Shown in pieces: positions 7,548 to 14,671 of a DNA stretch of 15,707 bases. The stretch is from DAOTYE01 sp034434915 (GTDB taxonomy: Bacteria > Chloroflexota > Dehalococcoidia > Dehalococcoidales > RBG-16-60-22): NCBI GenBank assembly GCA_034434915.1, contig DAOTYE010000080.1, positions 1-15,707 of the forward strand, written 5' to 3'. Position numbers and translations under genes: made by a program. Under the pieces are notes generated by a model, which was not told the DNA's origin, did not search any database, and saw only the letters and a list, made by a program, of their open reading frames with translations. Every line of letters starts with the position of its first letter. Within the stretch, counting starts at the first letter, position 1.

Positions 7548-8873
7548 ATGTTTGAGCTTCTTTCTGAAAAACTGGGGCAGGTTTTCCGCTTCCTGGGCAA
7601 TAAGGGGAAACTGAGTGAAAAAGATGTTGATGAAGCGCTGAGGCAGGTGCGCCTTGCCTTGCTTGAGGCTGACGTCAATTTCAAAGTGGTCAAGGACTTC
7701 CTCGCCAGGGTGAGGGAGCGGGCGCTCGGCGCCGATATCTTACAGAGCTTAACTCCCGCCCAGCAAATCATCAAGATTGTCAATGAAGAGCTTATCACTA
7801 TCCTCGGCGGGGGGCAGAGCAAACTGACAGCCTCATCTCATCCGCCGTCGGTCATCATGCTCGTGGGTCTGCAGGGCAGTGGCAAGACCACCACCGCCGC
7901 TAAACTGGCACTTCATCTGAAACACACGGGTCAGCGTCCGCTCCTCGTGGCGGCAGATAACCGGCGCCCGGCGGCAATGGAACAACTGGTGACGCTGGGC
8001 AAACAGCTTGATATCCCGGTCTATCGCGAGAGCCCCAGCGTGCCAAGCAAAGAAATCTGTGCGCACGCTCTCGCCGAGGCGAAGAATACGGCTGTGTCCT
8101 GGGTCATTGTGGATACGGCAGGACGGCTCCATATTGATGAAGAGATGATGACTGAGCTGGCACAGGTGAAACAGGTGCTGAACCCGGCTGAAATCCTGCT
8201 TGTGGTTGATGCCATGACCGGTCAGGAGGCAGTGAAGATTGCCGGGGACTTCCATGCCAGAGTAAACTTGACCGGCCTCATTCTCACCAAGATGGATGGC
8301 GATGCCCGCGGTGGCGCCGCGCTCTCTATCCGCTGGGTGACCGGCGTGCCCATCAAGTTCATCGGCATCGGGGAAAAAGTTGACGCCTTTGAGCCATTCT
8401 ATCCTGACCGCCTTTCATCACGCATTCTGGGTATGGGCGATATGCTCACCCTCATTGAAAAGGCGGAGAAAGCTTTTGATGAAAAGCAGGTGAAGGAACT
8501 GCAGACGAAGGTTAAGACTGCCACCTTTACCCTTGCTGACTTTCTGGAACAGCTCAAAGCCATGCGCAAGATGGGACCAATCGCCCAGGTGATGGAGATG
8601 ATTCCCGGTTTCTCCAAGCTGGCGGGGAAACTGCCTGCCGGCGCTGAAGAAAAGCAGCTTAAAAAAGTGGAAGCAATTATCCTTTCCATGACGCCTGAAG
8701 AGCGGCGCAACCCGGCAATCATCGGAGGAAGCCGGCGGCGGAGAATTGCCCGGGGGAGCGGCGTTCAGCCACAGGATGTGAACCAGCTCCTTAACCAGTT
8801 CAGCCAGATTCAAAAGCTGATGAAGATGGGCGCTAAAGGTAAATTGCCGCTGAATCTGATGAGAGGGTTTTAG
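7548..8873 (+). CDS. ffh: Ffh, signal recognition particle GTPase
   Basis: 441-aa protein half of the bacterial signal recognition particle; it binds 4.5S RNA and signal peptides of nascent membrane proteins and docks with FtsY. N domain at 1-95 (MFELLSEKLGQVF start, ALLEADVNFKVV); G domain with G1 GLQGSGKT at 107-114, DNRRPAAMEQL at 137-147, G3 DTAGR at 189-193, G4 TKMDGDARGG at 247-256; M domain from about 300 with RKMGPIAQVMEMIPGF and the RNA-binding GSRRRRIARGSG segment. Length is normal. ATG 7548 is the only possible start: the frame upstream is stopped at 7509 with no other start codon between. The stop lies 1 nt from the convergent rpoD stop. No SRP RNA gene was recognised in the window. 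Confidence 0.98.
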   Translation: MFELLSEKLGQVFRFLGNKGKLSEKDVDEALRQVRLALLEADVNFKVVKDFLARVRERALGADILQSLTPAQQIIKIVNEELITILGGGQSKLTASSHPPSVIMLVGLQGSGKTTTAAKLALHLKHTGQRPLLVAADNRRPAAMEQLVTLGKQLDIPVYRESPSVPSKEICAHALAEAKNTAVSWVIVDTAGRLHIDEEMMTELAQVKQVLNPAEILLVVDAMTGQEAVKIAGDFHARVNLTGLILTKMDGDARGGAALSIRWVTGVPIKFIGIGEKVDAFEPFYPDRLSSRILGMGDMLTLIEKAEKAFDEKQVKELQTKVKTATFTLADFLEQLKAMRKMGPIAQVMEMIPGFSKLAGKLPAGAEEKQLKKVEAIILSMTPEERRNPAIIGGSRRRRIARGSGVQPQDVNQLLNQFSQIQKLMKMGAKGKLPLNLMRGF

Positions 8874-8874
8874 C

Positions 8875-10416
8875 CTACTCCAGGTAATCTTTGAGCTTGC
8901 GACTGCGGCTGGGATGGCGGAGCTTACGCAGGGCTTTGGCTTCAATCTGGCGGATGCGCTCGCGGGTGACGTTAAACTCCTTCCCCACCTCCTCAAGCGT
9001 GCGGCTTCTGCCGTCCTCAAGCCCGAACCTGAGCTGAAGCACACGCTGTTCCCGCGGGGTGAGGGTACTCAGGACATCCTCAATCTGCTCTTTCAGCAAT
9101 TGTTTTGAGGCGGCATCTACCGGCGGCAGAGCATTCCTGTCTTCAATAGAGTTGCCCAGCGGGCTGTCCTCTTCTTCGCCAATGGGAGATTCCAGCGAGA
9201 TGGGCAACTGCGACACTTTGACGATTTCCCTCACCTTGTCCGAGGAGATTTCCATCTCCTTGGCGATTTCCGTTGACGTGGGCTCGCGGCCGTACTCCTG
9301 CGCCAGACGGCGGCTGGTCTTGAGCAGGCGATTGATGGTCTCCACCATATGCACCGGGATGCGTATGGTGCGCGCCTGGTCGGCGATGGCGCGGGTAAGC
9401 GCCTGGCGTATCCACCATGTGGCGTAGGTGCTGAACTTGAAGCCTTTGCGGTAGTCAAATTTTTCCACCGCCCGCATCAAGCCGATGTTCCCTTCCTGAA
9501 TCAGGTCAAGAAGAGACATGCCGCGCCCGATGTGCTTCTTTGCCACGCTGACCACAAGGCGCAAATTGGCTTCAATGAGGTGGCGTTCGGCACGCTTTGC
9601 TTCCTGGTCCACCTGCCTCAGGTATTCTGAGAGCTGTTTTTCATGTTTCTGAATTGCCTTGGTGAATGAGCCTTTATTGATTTGTTTCTCAATGTCTTTG
9701 ATGGTTGTTTTGGTGCCGATGGCTTCTTTTATCTCCGGCGTGAGCAATCTGGGAATAAGAGACAGCTTGACCAGTATCTGTTCCATTTCTGCCGGCGTCT
9801 TGCCAAGCTTTGCCGCCAGGTCCTGATAAACCTGCGGGTCAATGGTGCCGTCAAGAATCTCCTGTAATTTGGCATCATATAAATTATCAAGGAAGCTCGC
9901 TGAAGGAATTATGCCAAAGTGTTCCTGTACCGGATGGATGACGGGAGCAAGCTGTGCCAGGTCTCTGACCATGGCGAGCACAACCTCAGTGGCGGCAGGT
10001 CCTCTGCCGTGCTTCTGAAAATAGGCATGCTTGATTTCATTGATGTATTTTCCTTCTTCCATCCTTCTGGCGAGGCTTTTCTCATCCTGCGCGGTAAGCA
10101 ACGGCACCCGCCCGATTTCATGCAGGTAGATGCGCACCGGGTCATCAGTGATATCTTCTTCAGTCAGCTCTTCCAGCGGCAGTTCCAGTTCAAGCTCTTC
10201 CGGGGTGGGCATTTTCTCAAGGCTGAACTGGGTATCGTCCTGCCACAGCTCATCAGGTTCCGGCAGAATCTCTGGTACCAGCTCTTCTGTCGGCTCGGTT
10301 AGGGCATCATCAAATTCCTCTTCTACTTCTTTGCCATCACTTTCAGCTTCTTCCGGTGCCAGTTCCTCATCAGTGTATTCTATTTCATGTTCAGGCTTCT
10401 TTTTCTCTTTTCCCAT
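8875..10416 (-). CDS. rpoD: RpoD, primary sigma factor
   Basis: 513-aa housekeeping sigma factor that directs RNA polymerase to -10/-35 promoters. Region 1.2 is at about 91-120 (DDPVRIYLHEIGRVPLL); a non-conserved spacer runs to about 275; region 2 at 277-355 contains NLRLVVSVAKKH, DLIQEGNIGLMRAVEKFD and the -10 melting segment FSTYATWWIRQALTRAI; region 3 at 355-430; region 4 at 440-513 with the 4.2 helix-turn-helix TLEEVGKEFNVTRERIRQIE. The first 90 residues contain 36 Asp/Glu and have no obvious classical region 1.1. The ATG is preceded by AGAGGTG, which overlaps the dnaG stop; the intergenic gap is 9 nt. It is last gene of the dgt-dnaG-rpoD operon and ends 1 nt from the ffh stop. Confidence 0.98.
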   Translation of the reverse strand: MGKEKKKPEHEIEYTDEELAPEEAESDGKEVEEEFDDALTEPTEELVPEILPEPDELWQDDTQFSLEKMPTPEELELELPLEELTEEDITDDPVRIYLHEIGRVPLLTAQDEKSLARRMEEGKYINEIKHAYFQKHGRGPAATEVVLAMVRDLAQLAPVIHPVQEHFGIIPSASFLDNLYDAKLQEILDGTIDPQVYQDLAAKLGKTPAEMEQILVKLSLIPRLLTPEIKEAIGTKTTIKDIEKQINKGSFTKAIQKHEKQLSEYLRQVDQEAKRAERHLIEANLRLVVSVAKKHIGRGMSLLDLIQEGNIGLMRAVEKFDYRKGFKFSTYATWWIRQALTRAIADQARTIRIPVHMVETINRLLKTSRRLAQEYGREPTSTEIAKEMEISSDKVREIVKVSQLPISLESPIGEEEDSPLGNSIEDRNALPPVDAASKQLLKEQIEDVLSTLTPREQRVLQLRFGLEDGRSRTLEEVGKEFNVTRERIRQIEAKALRKLRHPSRSRKLKDYLE

Positions 10417-10425
10417 ACCACACCT

Positions 10426-12198
10426 CTAACTCTGCAGGCGTCTGCGGTTTTTCCGGCTGTAAATCTCGCCCAGCTTGACACTGGTCTCAATACCCTGCTC
10501 CTGAAGCTTGGCGAGTTCCGCCTCAGTGCCTCCCATTTCAGCCTCTTGAGCCAGGATTTCTGCCTTCTTGGCTTCCAGGCTTTTCAGATGTTTTTCCTCA
10601 AGTCTTCTCACACAGTCTAGATATTTTAAATCCATTTGACCTTTTTGTAAATCCCTGCTGACCAGAGAATCAAAATATTCATGTAATGCCGTATCCAGGC
10701 TTTCTTTTATGGCACTCACGTCATCAGTCTTTTGCAGGGCAAGGAAAATCTCTCTGTTCTCACTGTTATCAAAGTGCTCCGGGGAAAGCGCTGTCTCAAT
10801 CCTTTTCAGGTCCGGGTACTGCAGGAGGAGAGACAGGCAGTATTCTTCAAGAGGGTTGGACACGTGGGGACGGACTGCCCGCGAGATAGCCTGTTCGCGG
10901 GAAAGCTGAATACCGCGCTTACTTTTATCTGACTTTGCTCTGCTCAGCGCCGCCTCCAGGCTACGGTCGCTGATTTTCATCAGCCGTGCCAGCTTCTGAA
11001 GGTAATGTGACTGCCGCACGGGGTCTTTGATTTCAGCGATGATGGGCAGAAGCTTTTCAGTTGCCAGAGATTTGTCTCTGGCAGTGGTGAGGTCCAGTTT
11101 CGCGGTGACCAGATTGGTCACATAATCAATAATCGGCACTGCGTCTGCGAGCAGTTTTTGCCACATGCCCGTATCTGTCCTGATGACATCGTCAGGGTCT
11201 TTTCCTTCCGGAAGCGTGACCACCCTCACCTCAGCTTCAAGAACGTTTTCATAGCTTACACCGCGCTGCATTGCTTCTGCGCCGGCGGTGTCCGCATCCA
11301 GGGCTAAAATAACATTGCGGGTGAGCTTTTTGAGCAGGCTTACCTGTCTTTCTGTGATTGACGTGCCCATTGAAGCCACCACGTTGTTGAACCCGTGCTG
11401 ATGGGCGATGATAGCGTCAAAGTAGCCTTCCACGATGACCGCAGAGTCCTGCTGGCGGATGCCGGCACTGGCAAAGTTGAGGGCATAAAGATTTCCACTC
11501 TTGTCAAAGAGAGGCGTCTGCGGGGAATTGATGTACTTGGGCAATGAATCGTCAAGCACCCTCGCCCCGAAGCCGATAATCCGCCCCCGCTGGTCAGCGA
11601 TGGGGAACATCAGCTTGTGGCGGAAGCGGTCATGTGTCTTGCCGTCTTCACTCTGAATCAGCAATCCGATTGCGACAAGCTCTTTTTCATTATAGCCTCT
11701 TTCCAGCAGGTGGTGTTTGAGAGATTCCCAGGCGTTCGGCGCATAGCCCAGCTTGAAGTCCAAGATAGTCTTGGCTGACAGCCCCCGATCGGTGATATAG
11801 GCGCGCGTCTTCTCCGCCGCCGGAGAGTTCAGCAATAGGTCATGGAAATACTGGGCGGCGGCTTCATTCACCTGGTATAGCCGCTCTTTTTCTTTTCTAT
11901 CCTTTTCTGCCTCAGGCCTGGCAGTGAGGATAACCCCGGCGCGGTCAGCAAGCAAGCGCAGAGCCTCTTTGAAATCTGTGTTCTCCTTTTTCATAATGAA
12001 GGAAAAAACATCACCGCCGGTATTACAGCCGAAGCAGTGCCAGCTCTGCTGTTCCGGATAGACGAAGAATGAGGGGTTCTTTTCGGCGTGGAAAGGACAC
12101 AGGCCGCGGAAGGTGCGCCCCGCCTTTTTCAGCGTAACGTATCTGCCGATGGTTTCCACGATGTCCGTTTTCTGTCTTATTTCATCAATGGCGCTCAT
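10426..12198 (-). CDS. dnaG: DnaG, DNA primase
   Basis: 590-aa primase that makes RNA primers for chromosome replication with the DnaB helicase. The N-terminal CHC2 zinc finger has C34, H37 (CPFH), C55 and C58 (CFGC). The catalytic core follows, with the TOPRIM subdomain showing VIVEGYFDA (E257) and ALDADTAG (D301, D303), the metal-binding acidic residues. The C-terminal part from about 430 is the helical helicase-binding region and is weakly conserved. Length is typical. The ATG is 4 nt after the dgt stop, with AAGGT upstream as ribosome site. Middle gene of a three-gene operon with dgt and rpoD; dnaG-rpoD pairing is a widespread macromolecular-synthesis arrangement, usually with rpsU in front in proteobacteria rather than dgt. 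Confidence 0.98.
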   Translation of the reverse strand: MSAIDEIRQKTDIVETIGRYVTLKKAGRTFRGLCPFHAEKNPSFFVYPEQQSWHCFGCNTGGDVFSFIMKKENTDFKEALRLLADRAGVILTARPEAEKDRKEKERLYQVNEAAAQYFHDLLLNSPAAEKTRAYITDRGLSAKTILDFKLGYAPNAWESLKHHLLERGYNEKELVAIGLLIQSEDGKTHDRFRHKLMFPIADQRGRIIGFGARVLDDSLPKYINSPQTPLFDKSGNLYALNFASAGIRQQDSAVIVEGYFDAIIAHQHGFNNVVASMGTSITERQVSLLKKLTRNVILALDADTAGAEAMQRGVSYENVLEAEVRVVTLPEGKDPDDVIRTDTGMWQKLLADAVPIIDYVTNLVTAKLDLTTARDKSLATEKLLPIIAEIKDPVRQSHYLQKLARLMKISDRSLEAALSRAKSDKSKRGIQLSREQAISRAVRPHVSNPLEEYCLSLLLQYPDLKRIETALSPEHFDNSENREIFLALQKTDDVSAIKESLDTALHEYFDSLVSRDLQKGQMDLKYLDCVRRLEEKHLKSLEAKKAEILAQEAEMGGTEAELAKLQEQGIETSVKLGEIYSRKNRRRLQS

Positions 12199-12202
12199 GG
12201 TC

Positions 12203-13243
12203 TTACCTTTTCAGCTCATCTGCCAGCCGCAGGGCATACTGGTCAGTCATACCGGCAATATAGTCCACCACCCTTCGTTCCGGGCTATCGCTATAGCTGA
12301 GATATTCCGCAGGCAGGCTCTCCGGATGTTGCGTCAGGTGATGGTAGAGAAAGCGCACCACTTTTTTGGCGCGCTCCGTCTCTTCTTCTGCTGATTTCAC
12401 GGTGTACACCCGGTCAAAAAGAAATTCGCGCAGGGTGCTGGTTGCCTCAAGTATTCGCGGGCTCATGCGGATGGCGGGCTTCTTCTTCATGGTATCATCA
12501 CCGCGCACTGCCCAGGATTGCTCAATAATATCGCTCACGAGCGTATTGATACGTTCAGAGTGGGAATGCCCCAGTAAGCTGGTGCTTTCTGGTGGCAGGT
12601 CCGCTTCAGTAATAATACCTGCCCGTATGGCATCTCCAATATCATGGTTGATGTAGGCGATAACGTCTGAAATCTTCACCAGTTCTCCCTCAAGAGTGCT
12701 CACGGTGTCCCAGCCATCGCCCATGATTGAGCCACGGCTCTTGGAATGATTCAGGATGCCATCCCTCACCTCCCAGGTGAGGTTAAGCCCTCTGCCGTCT
12801 TTTTCCAGAATATCCACCACGCGCAGGCTCTGTTCGTTATGTTTGAATCCGTCTTTGAAAAGCTCATTCAGGACATCTTCTCCGGTGTGTCCGAACGGAG
12901 TATGTCCCAAATCATGCCCCAGTGCAATGGCTTCTGTCAGGTCCTCATTGAGATTGAGGGCGCGGGCGATGGTGCGGGCGATTTGAGCCACCTCCAGGGT
13001 ATGTGTGAGACGGGTGACATAATGGTCACCCAATGGGGCGATGAATACCTGCGTCTTGTGCTTGAGCCGCCGGAAAGATTTTGAATGTATGATGCGGTCG
13101 CGGTCGCGCTGGAACGCCGTCCGTATGGGACACGGTTCTTCCGGTTTCAACCTGCCCCGTGAGAACCTGCTTTTCACAGCATAAGGAGATAAGCTTTCCT
13201 CTTTTTCTTCACTGAGCTGGCGAACGTTGAGCTGTCTCACCAC
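12203..13243 (-). CDS. dgt: dGTPase-like dNTP triphosphohydrolase (HD domain)
   Basis: 346-aa member of the HD-superfamily deoxynucleoside triphosphohydrolases, which hydrolyse dNTPs to deoxynucleoside and tripolyphosphate and so tune dNTP pools. Seen in sequence: the family signature RTAFQRDRDRIIHSKSFRRL at 41-60, HKTQVF, then metal ligands H81 (RLTHTLEV) and H110-D111 (GHDLGHTPFGHTGE), and a later Asp in ISDVIAYINHD. It matches the shorter bacterial group rather than the longer E. coli Dgt (about 505 aa), so strict dGTP specificity is uncertain. The start is GTG 13243, followed at once by a second GTG; GGAAG lies 7 nt upstream of the first. First gene of the operon with dnaG and rpoD; the stop is 4 nt before the dnaG ATG. 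Confidence 0.94.
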   Translation of the reverse strand: MVRQLNVRQLSEEKEESLSPYAVKSRFSRGRLKPEEPCPIRTAFQRDRDRIIHSKSFRRLKHKTQVFIAPLGDHYVTRLTHTLEVAQIARTIARALNLNEDLTEAIALGHDLGHTPFGHTGEDVLNELFKDGFKHNEQSLRVVDILEKDGRGLNLTWEVRDGILNHSKSRGSIMGDGWDTVSTLEGELVKISDVIAYINHDIGDAIRAGIITEADLPPESTSLLGHSHSERINTLVSDIIEQSWAVRGDDTMKKKPAIRMSPRILEATSTLREFLFDRVYTVKSAEEETERAKKVVRFLYHHLTQHPESLPAEYLSYSDSPERRVVDYIAGMTDQYALRLADELKR

Positions 13244-13266
13244 CGGGATACTTCCGTACAGGTAAA

Positions 13267-13275
13267 ATTATATCA
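13267..13275 (-). promoter_or_regulatory. Extended -10 promoter for dgt-dnaG-rpoD
   Basis: On the minus strand TGA-TATAAT (13275 to 13267) is a TGN extension plus a perfect -10 hexamer. No strong -35 lies 16-18 bp upstream. The predicted start near 13260 gives a leader of about 17 nt before GTG 13243. This would drive the whole three-gene operon, including the primary sigma factor. Confidence 0.65.
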
Positions 13276-13338
13276 TATTCGTGGCTGTCTTAATAGAACC
13301 TCTGCCTGAAAAACCGCGCCGTAAACAGGCGCTTTCAA

Positions 13339-13367
13339 TTGACAAGGGATAGGCTGTGGCGTAAAAT
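13339..13367 (+). promoter_or_regulatory. Primary-sigma promoter for the DUF151 nuclease gene
   Basis: Perfect -35 TTGACA (13339-13344), 17-bp spacer and TAAAAT (13362-13367), five of six consensus bases. The predicted start near 13374 gives a leader of about 29 nt with GGGAAGGG (13389-13396) 6 nt before ATG 13403. It is divergent from the dgt promoter about 65 bp away. Confidence 0.8.
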
Positions 13368-13402
13368 TAAGGTGTTGGCTGAGAATACGGGAAGGGCTGC
13401 GT

Positions 13403-13951
13403 ATGATTGAAATGACGATTGATAGCATCAGGGTCAGTTTGATGAATTACCAGCGAGTGGTGATTCTCAAGGAAAAGCTGGCAAAGCGTTACCTTCCCAT
13501 CTGGATTGGTCCTGCGGAAGCTGATGCCATTGCGGTCAAACTGCAGGGAGTCACTGTGCCCAGGCCTCTGACCCATGACCTTCTCTGCCAGATTATAGAT
13601 TCGCTCGGTGCCACCATTCGCTCCATCGTCGTTAGTGACCTGAAAAGCGATACTTTCTATGCCAAAATCATGCTCACCGTAAACGGCAACCCTGTGGAGA
13701 TTGACTCCCGCCCGAGCGATGCTCTCGCCATTGCGGTAAGAGCTGAAGTCCCCATCTATGCTGAGGAATCCGTGCTGGATAAGGCGGGCATCATTCTTGA
13801 TGAAGAGACCGGCAAGCCACTTGTGGAAGAGACGGAAGAGAGTACAGGCAAGATGAAAAAGGTGAGCGAAGAGGAGATGAAAAAACTCTCCGCGTTCTAT
13901 GACTTCATCAATACGCTGGACCTTGATGACTTTGACAAGCGGAAATCATAA
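13403..13951 (+). CDS. DUF151 / bifunctional nuclease family protein
   Basis: 182-aa protein of the DUF151 (bifunctional nuclease, BFN) family; characterised plant and bacterial relatives show DNase and RNase activity, but the in vivo role in bacteria is poorly settled. Family motifs seen: RYLPIWIGPAEADAIA at 29-44, RPLTHDLLCQI at 54-64, and EIDSRPSDALAIAVR at 89-103. The DUF151 domain covers about residues 1-130; the rest is a charged tail (about 131-182) with EEEMKKLSAFYDFINTL, resembling tails seen in many bacterial members. ATG 13403 has a good GGGAAGGG ribosome site and a near-consensus promoter upstream. The next gene follows after 24 nt, so the two are probably cotranscribed. Confidence 0.9.
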   Translation: MIEMTIDSIRVSLMNYQRVVILKEKLAKRYLPIWIGPAEADAIAVKLQGVTVPRPLTHDLLCQIIDSLGATIRSIVVSDLKSDTFYAKIMLTVNGNPVEIDSRPSDALAIAVRAEVPIYAEESVLDKAGIILDEETGKPLVEETEESTGKMKKVSEEEMKKLSAFYDFINTLDLDDFDKRKS

Positions 13952-13975
13952 GCAGGATTAAGGGGTGGGGCTGCT

Positions 13976-14302
13976 GTGGAAGAGAAATCTATCAAGAAAT
14001 TAATGACCTCAATGAAATGTAGCTCCTGTGGCGAGTTCTACAAGGTGGCTGATATTGATGTCATCGGACACCGGGATGACCTCTGGTTTCTGCGGGTTGC
14101 CTGCTCTGCCTGCCAGGCGCAGTATCTGGTAGCTGCCGTGGTCAAAGAAGAGAAACGCAAGGCAGTGACTGACCTCACCGGTCCTGAGCGGATTAGATTC
14201 AGAAAAATCACGCCCGTGAACGCGGATGATGTTTTAGACATGCACCGCTTCTTAAAGAAGTTTGACGGAGATTTCAAGAAACTTTTTTCCCGGCGGAAAT
14301 AG
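13976..14302 (+). CDS. Uncharacterised zinc-ribbon protein
   Basis: 108-aa soluble protein not recognised as any named family. It has two CxxC knuckles, CSSC at 15-18 and CSAC at 43-46, spaced as in a zinc ribbon, with hydrophobic beta-strand-like segments between (YKVADIDVIGH, LWFLRVACSAC, QYLVAAVV). The C-terminal half is basic and helical (DVLDMHRFLKKFDGDFKKLF), ending SRRK; this could contact nucleic acid or a partner protein, which is inference only. GTG 13976 is chosen for the GTGGGG purine run 5 nt upstream. It lies 24 nt after the nuclease gene, probably in the same transcript, and is closed by a hairpin terminator before the atp operon. A distant possibility is a regulator or assembly factor tied to the neighbouring genes. 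Confidence 0.8.
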   Translation: MEEKSIKKLMTSMKCSSCGEFYKVADIDVIGHRDDLWFLRVACSACQAQYLVAAVVKEEKRKAVTDLTGPERIRFRKITPVNADDVLDMHRFLKKFDGDFKKLFSRRK

Positions 14303-14328
14303 TCCGTTCCGGAAGGGGCTAAGTTAAT

Positions 14329-14364
14329 AAAAAGAGCTCTGCTGGATACCACGGGAGCTCTTTT
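14329..14364 (+). terminator. Rho-independent-type terminator after the zinc-ribbon gene
   Basis: AAAAAGAGCTC (14329-14339) pairs with GAGCTCTTTT (14355-14364), a 10-bp stem with a 15-nt loop that can form a small inner TGG/CCA stem. The right arm supplies a TTTT run followed by A, so the U tract is short. It separates the nuclease/zinc-ribbon unit from the atp promoter. Confidence 0.7.
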
Positions 14365-14391
14365 ATTGTGGCATGGTGCGCAGTGGGTCGT

Positions 14392-14421
14392 TTGACCGGA
14401 TGGGAGCGGATTTGATAAGCT
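14392..14421 (+). promoter_or_regulatory. Possible atp operon promoter
   Basis: TTGACC (14392-14397, five of six -35 bases) and, 18 bp on, TAAGCT (14416-14421) preceded by TGA as an extended -10. The -10 hexamer itself is poor (three of six). A start near 14428 would leave about 19 nt of leader before ATG 14447. It is the only plausible promoter between the terminator and the first atp gene. Confidence 0.4.
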
Positions 14422-14446
14422 TCACAGAAGGTCAGGGCAGGTTATC

Positions 14447-14671
14447 ATGAGCCGGGGGATAGCGGCACTGAGGCTGGTGGGAGTGGGCTTTTTCATTGGC
14501 ACCGCTGTTTTGCTCGGCACCTTGACCGGACTGTGGCTTGATAGTAAGCTGAATACGAAACCCATTTTCGTCATATTTGGTCTGTTCATGGGGATTGCGG
14601 TGGCTTTTTATGGCGTGTACCGGATGCTGCTGCCGCTCCTGAATAAGAAAAAGGATAGGGAAGACGGCTAG
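14447..14671 (+). CDS. atpI: AtpI/AtpZ-like ATP synthase accessory membrane protein
   Basis: 74-aa membrane protein with two hydrophobic helices (about residues 8-30 and 38-63), a short loop with WLDSKLNTKPIF between, and a basic tail LNKKKDRE. GLWLD followed by FGLFMGIAVAFYGVYRM fits the AtpZ/AtpI family encoded ahead of F-type ATP synthase genes; such proteins are implicated in assembly of the c-ring or in Mg2+/Ca2+ transport, and are not part of the mature enzyme. ATG 14447 has CAGGT about 4 nt upstream. The stop directly abuts the atpB start with no gap, implying coupled translation. Position at the head of the atp operon supports the call; AtpI versus AtpZ cannot be settled here. Confidence 0.82.
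   Translation: MSRGIAALRLVGVGFFIGTAVLLGTLTGLWLDSKLNTKPIFVIFGLFMGIAVAFYGVYRMLLPLLNKKKDREDG

Noticed and set aside
7833..8255. 140-aa minus-strand ORF inside ffh
   Set aside because: Fully antisense to the conserved GTPase domain of Ffh, with no recognisable domain or ribosome site.
8418..9044. 208-aa minus-strand ORF across the ffh/rpoD junction
   Set aside because: Overlaps the end of ffh antisense and rpoD in another frame; composition matches a shadow ORF and it has no known motif.
9919..10302. 127-aa plus-strand ORF inside rpoD
   Set aside because: Antisense of the acidic rpoD N-terminus; the long frame arises from Glu/Asp codon runs.
14307..14314. TTCCGGAA palindrome after the zinc-ribbon stop
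   Set aside because: An 8-bp perfect palindrome with no spacer cannot form a stable hairpin and is likely chance; the real terminator-like stem follows at 14329-14364.
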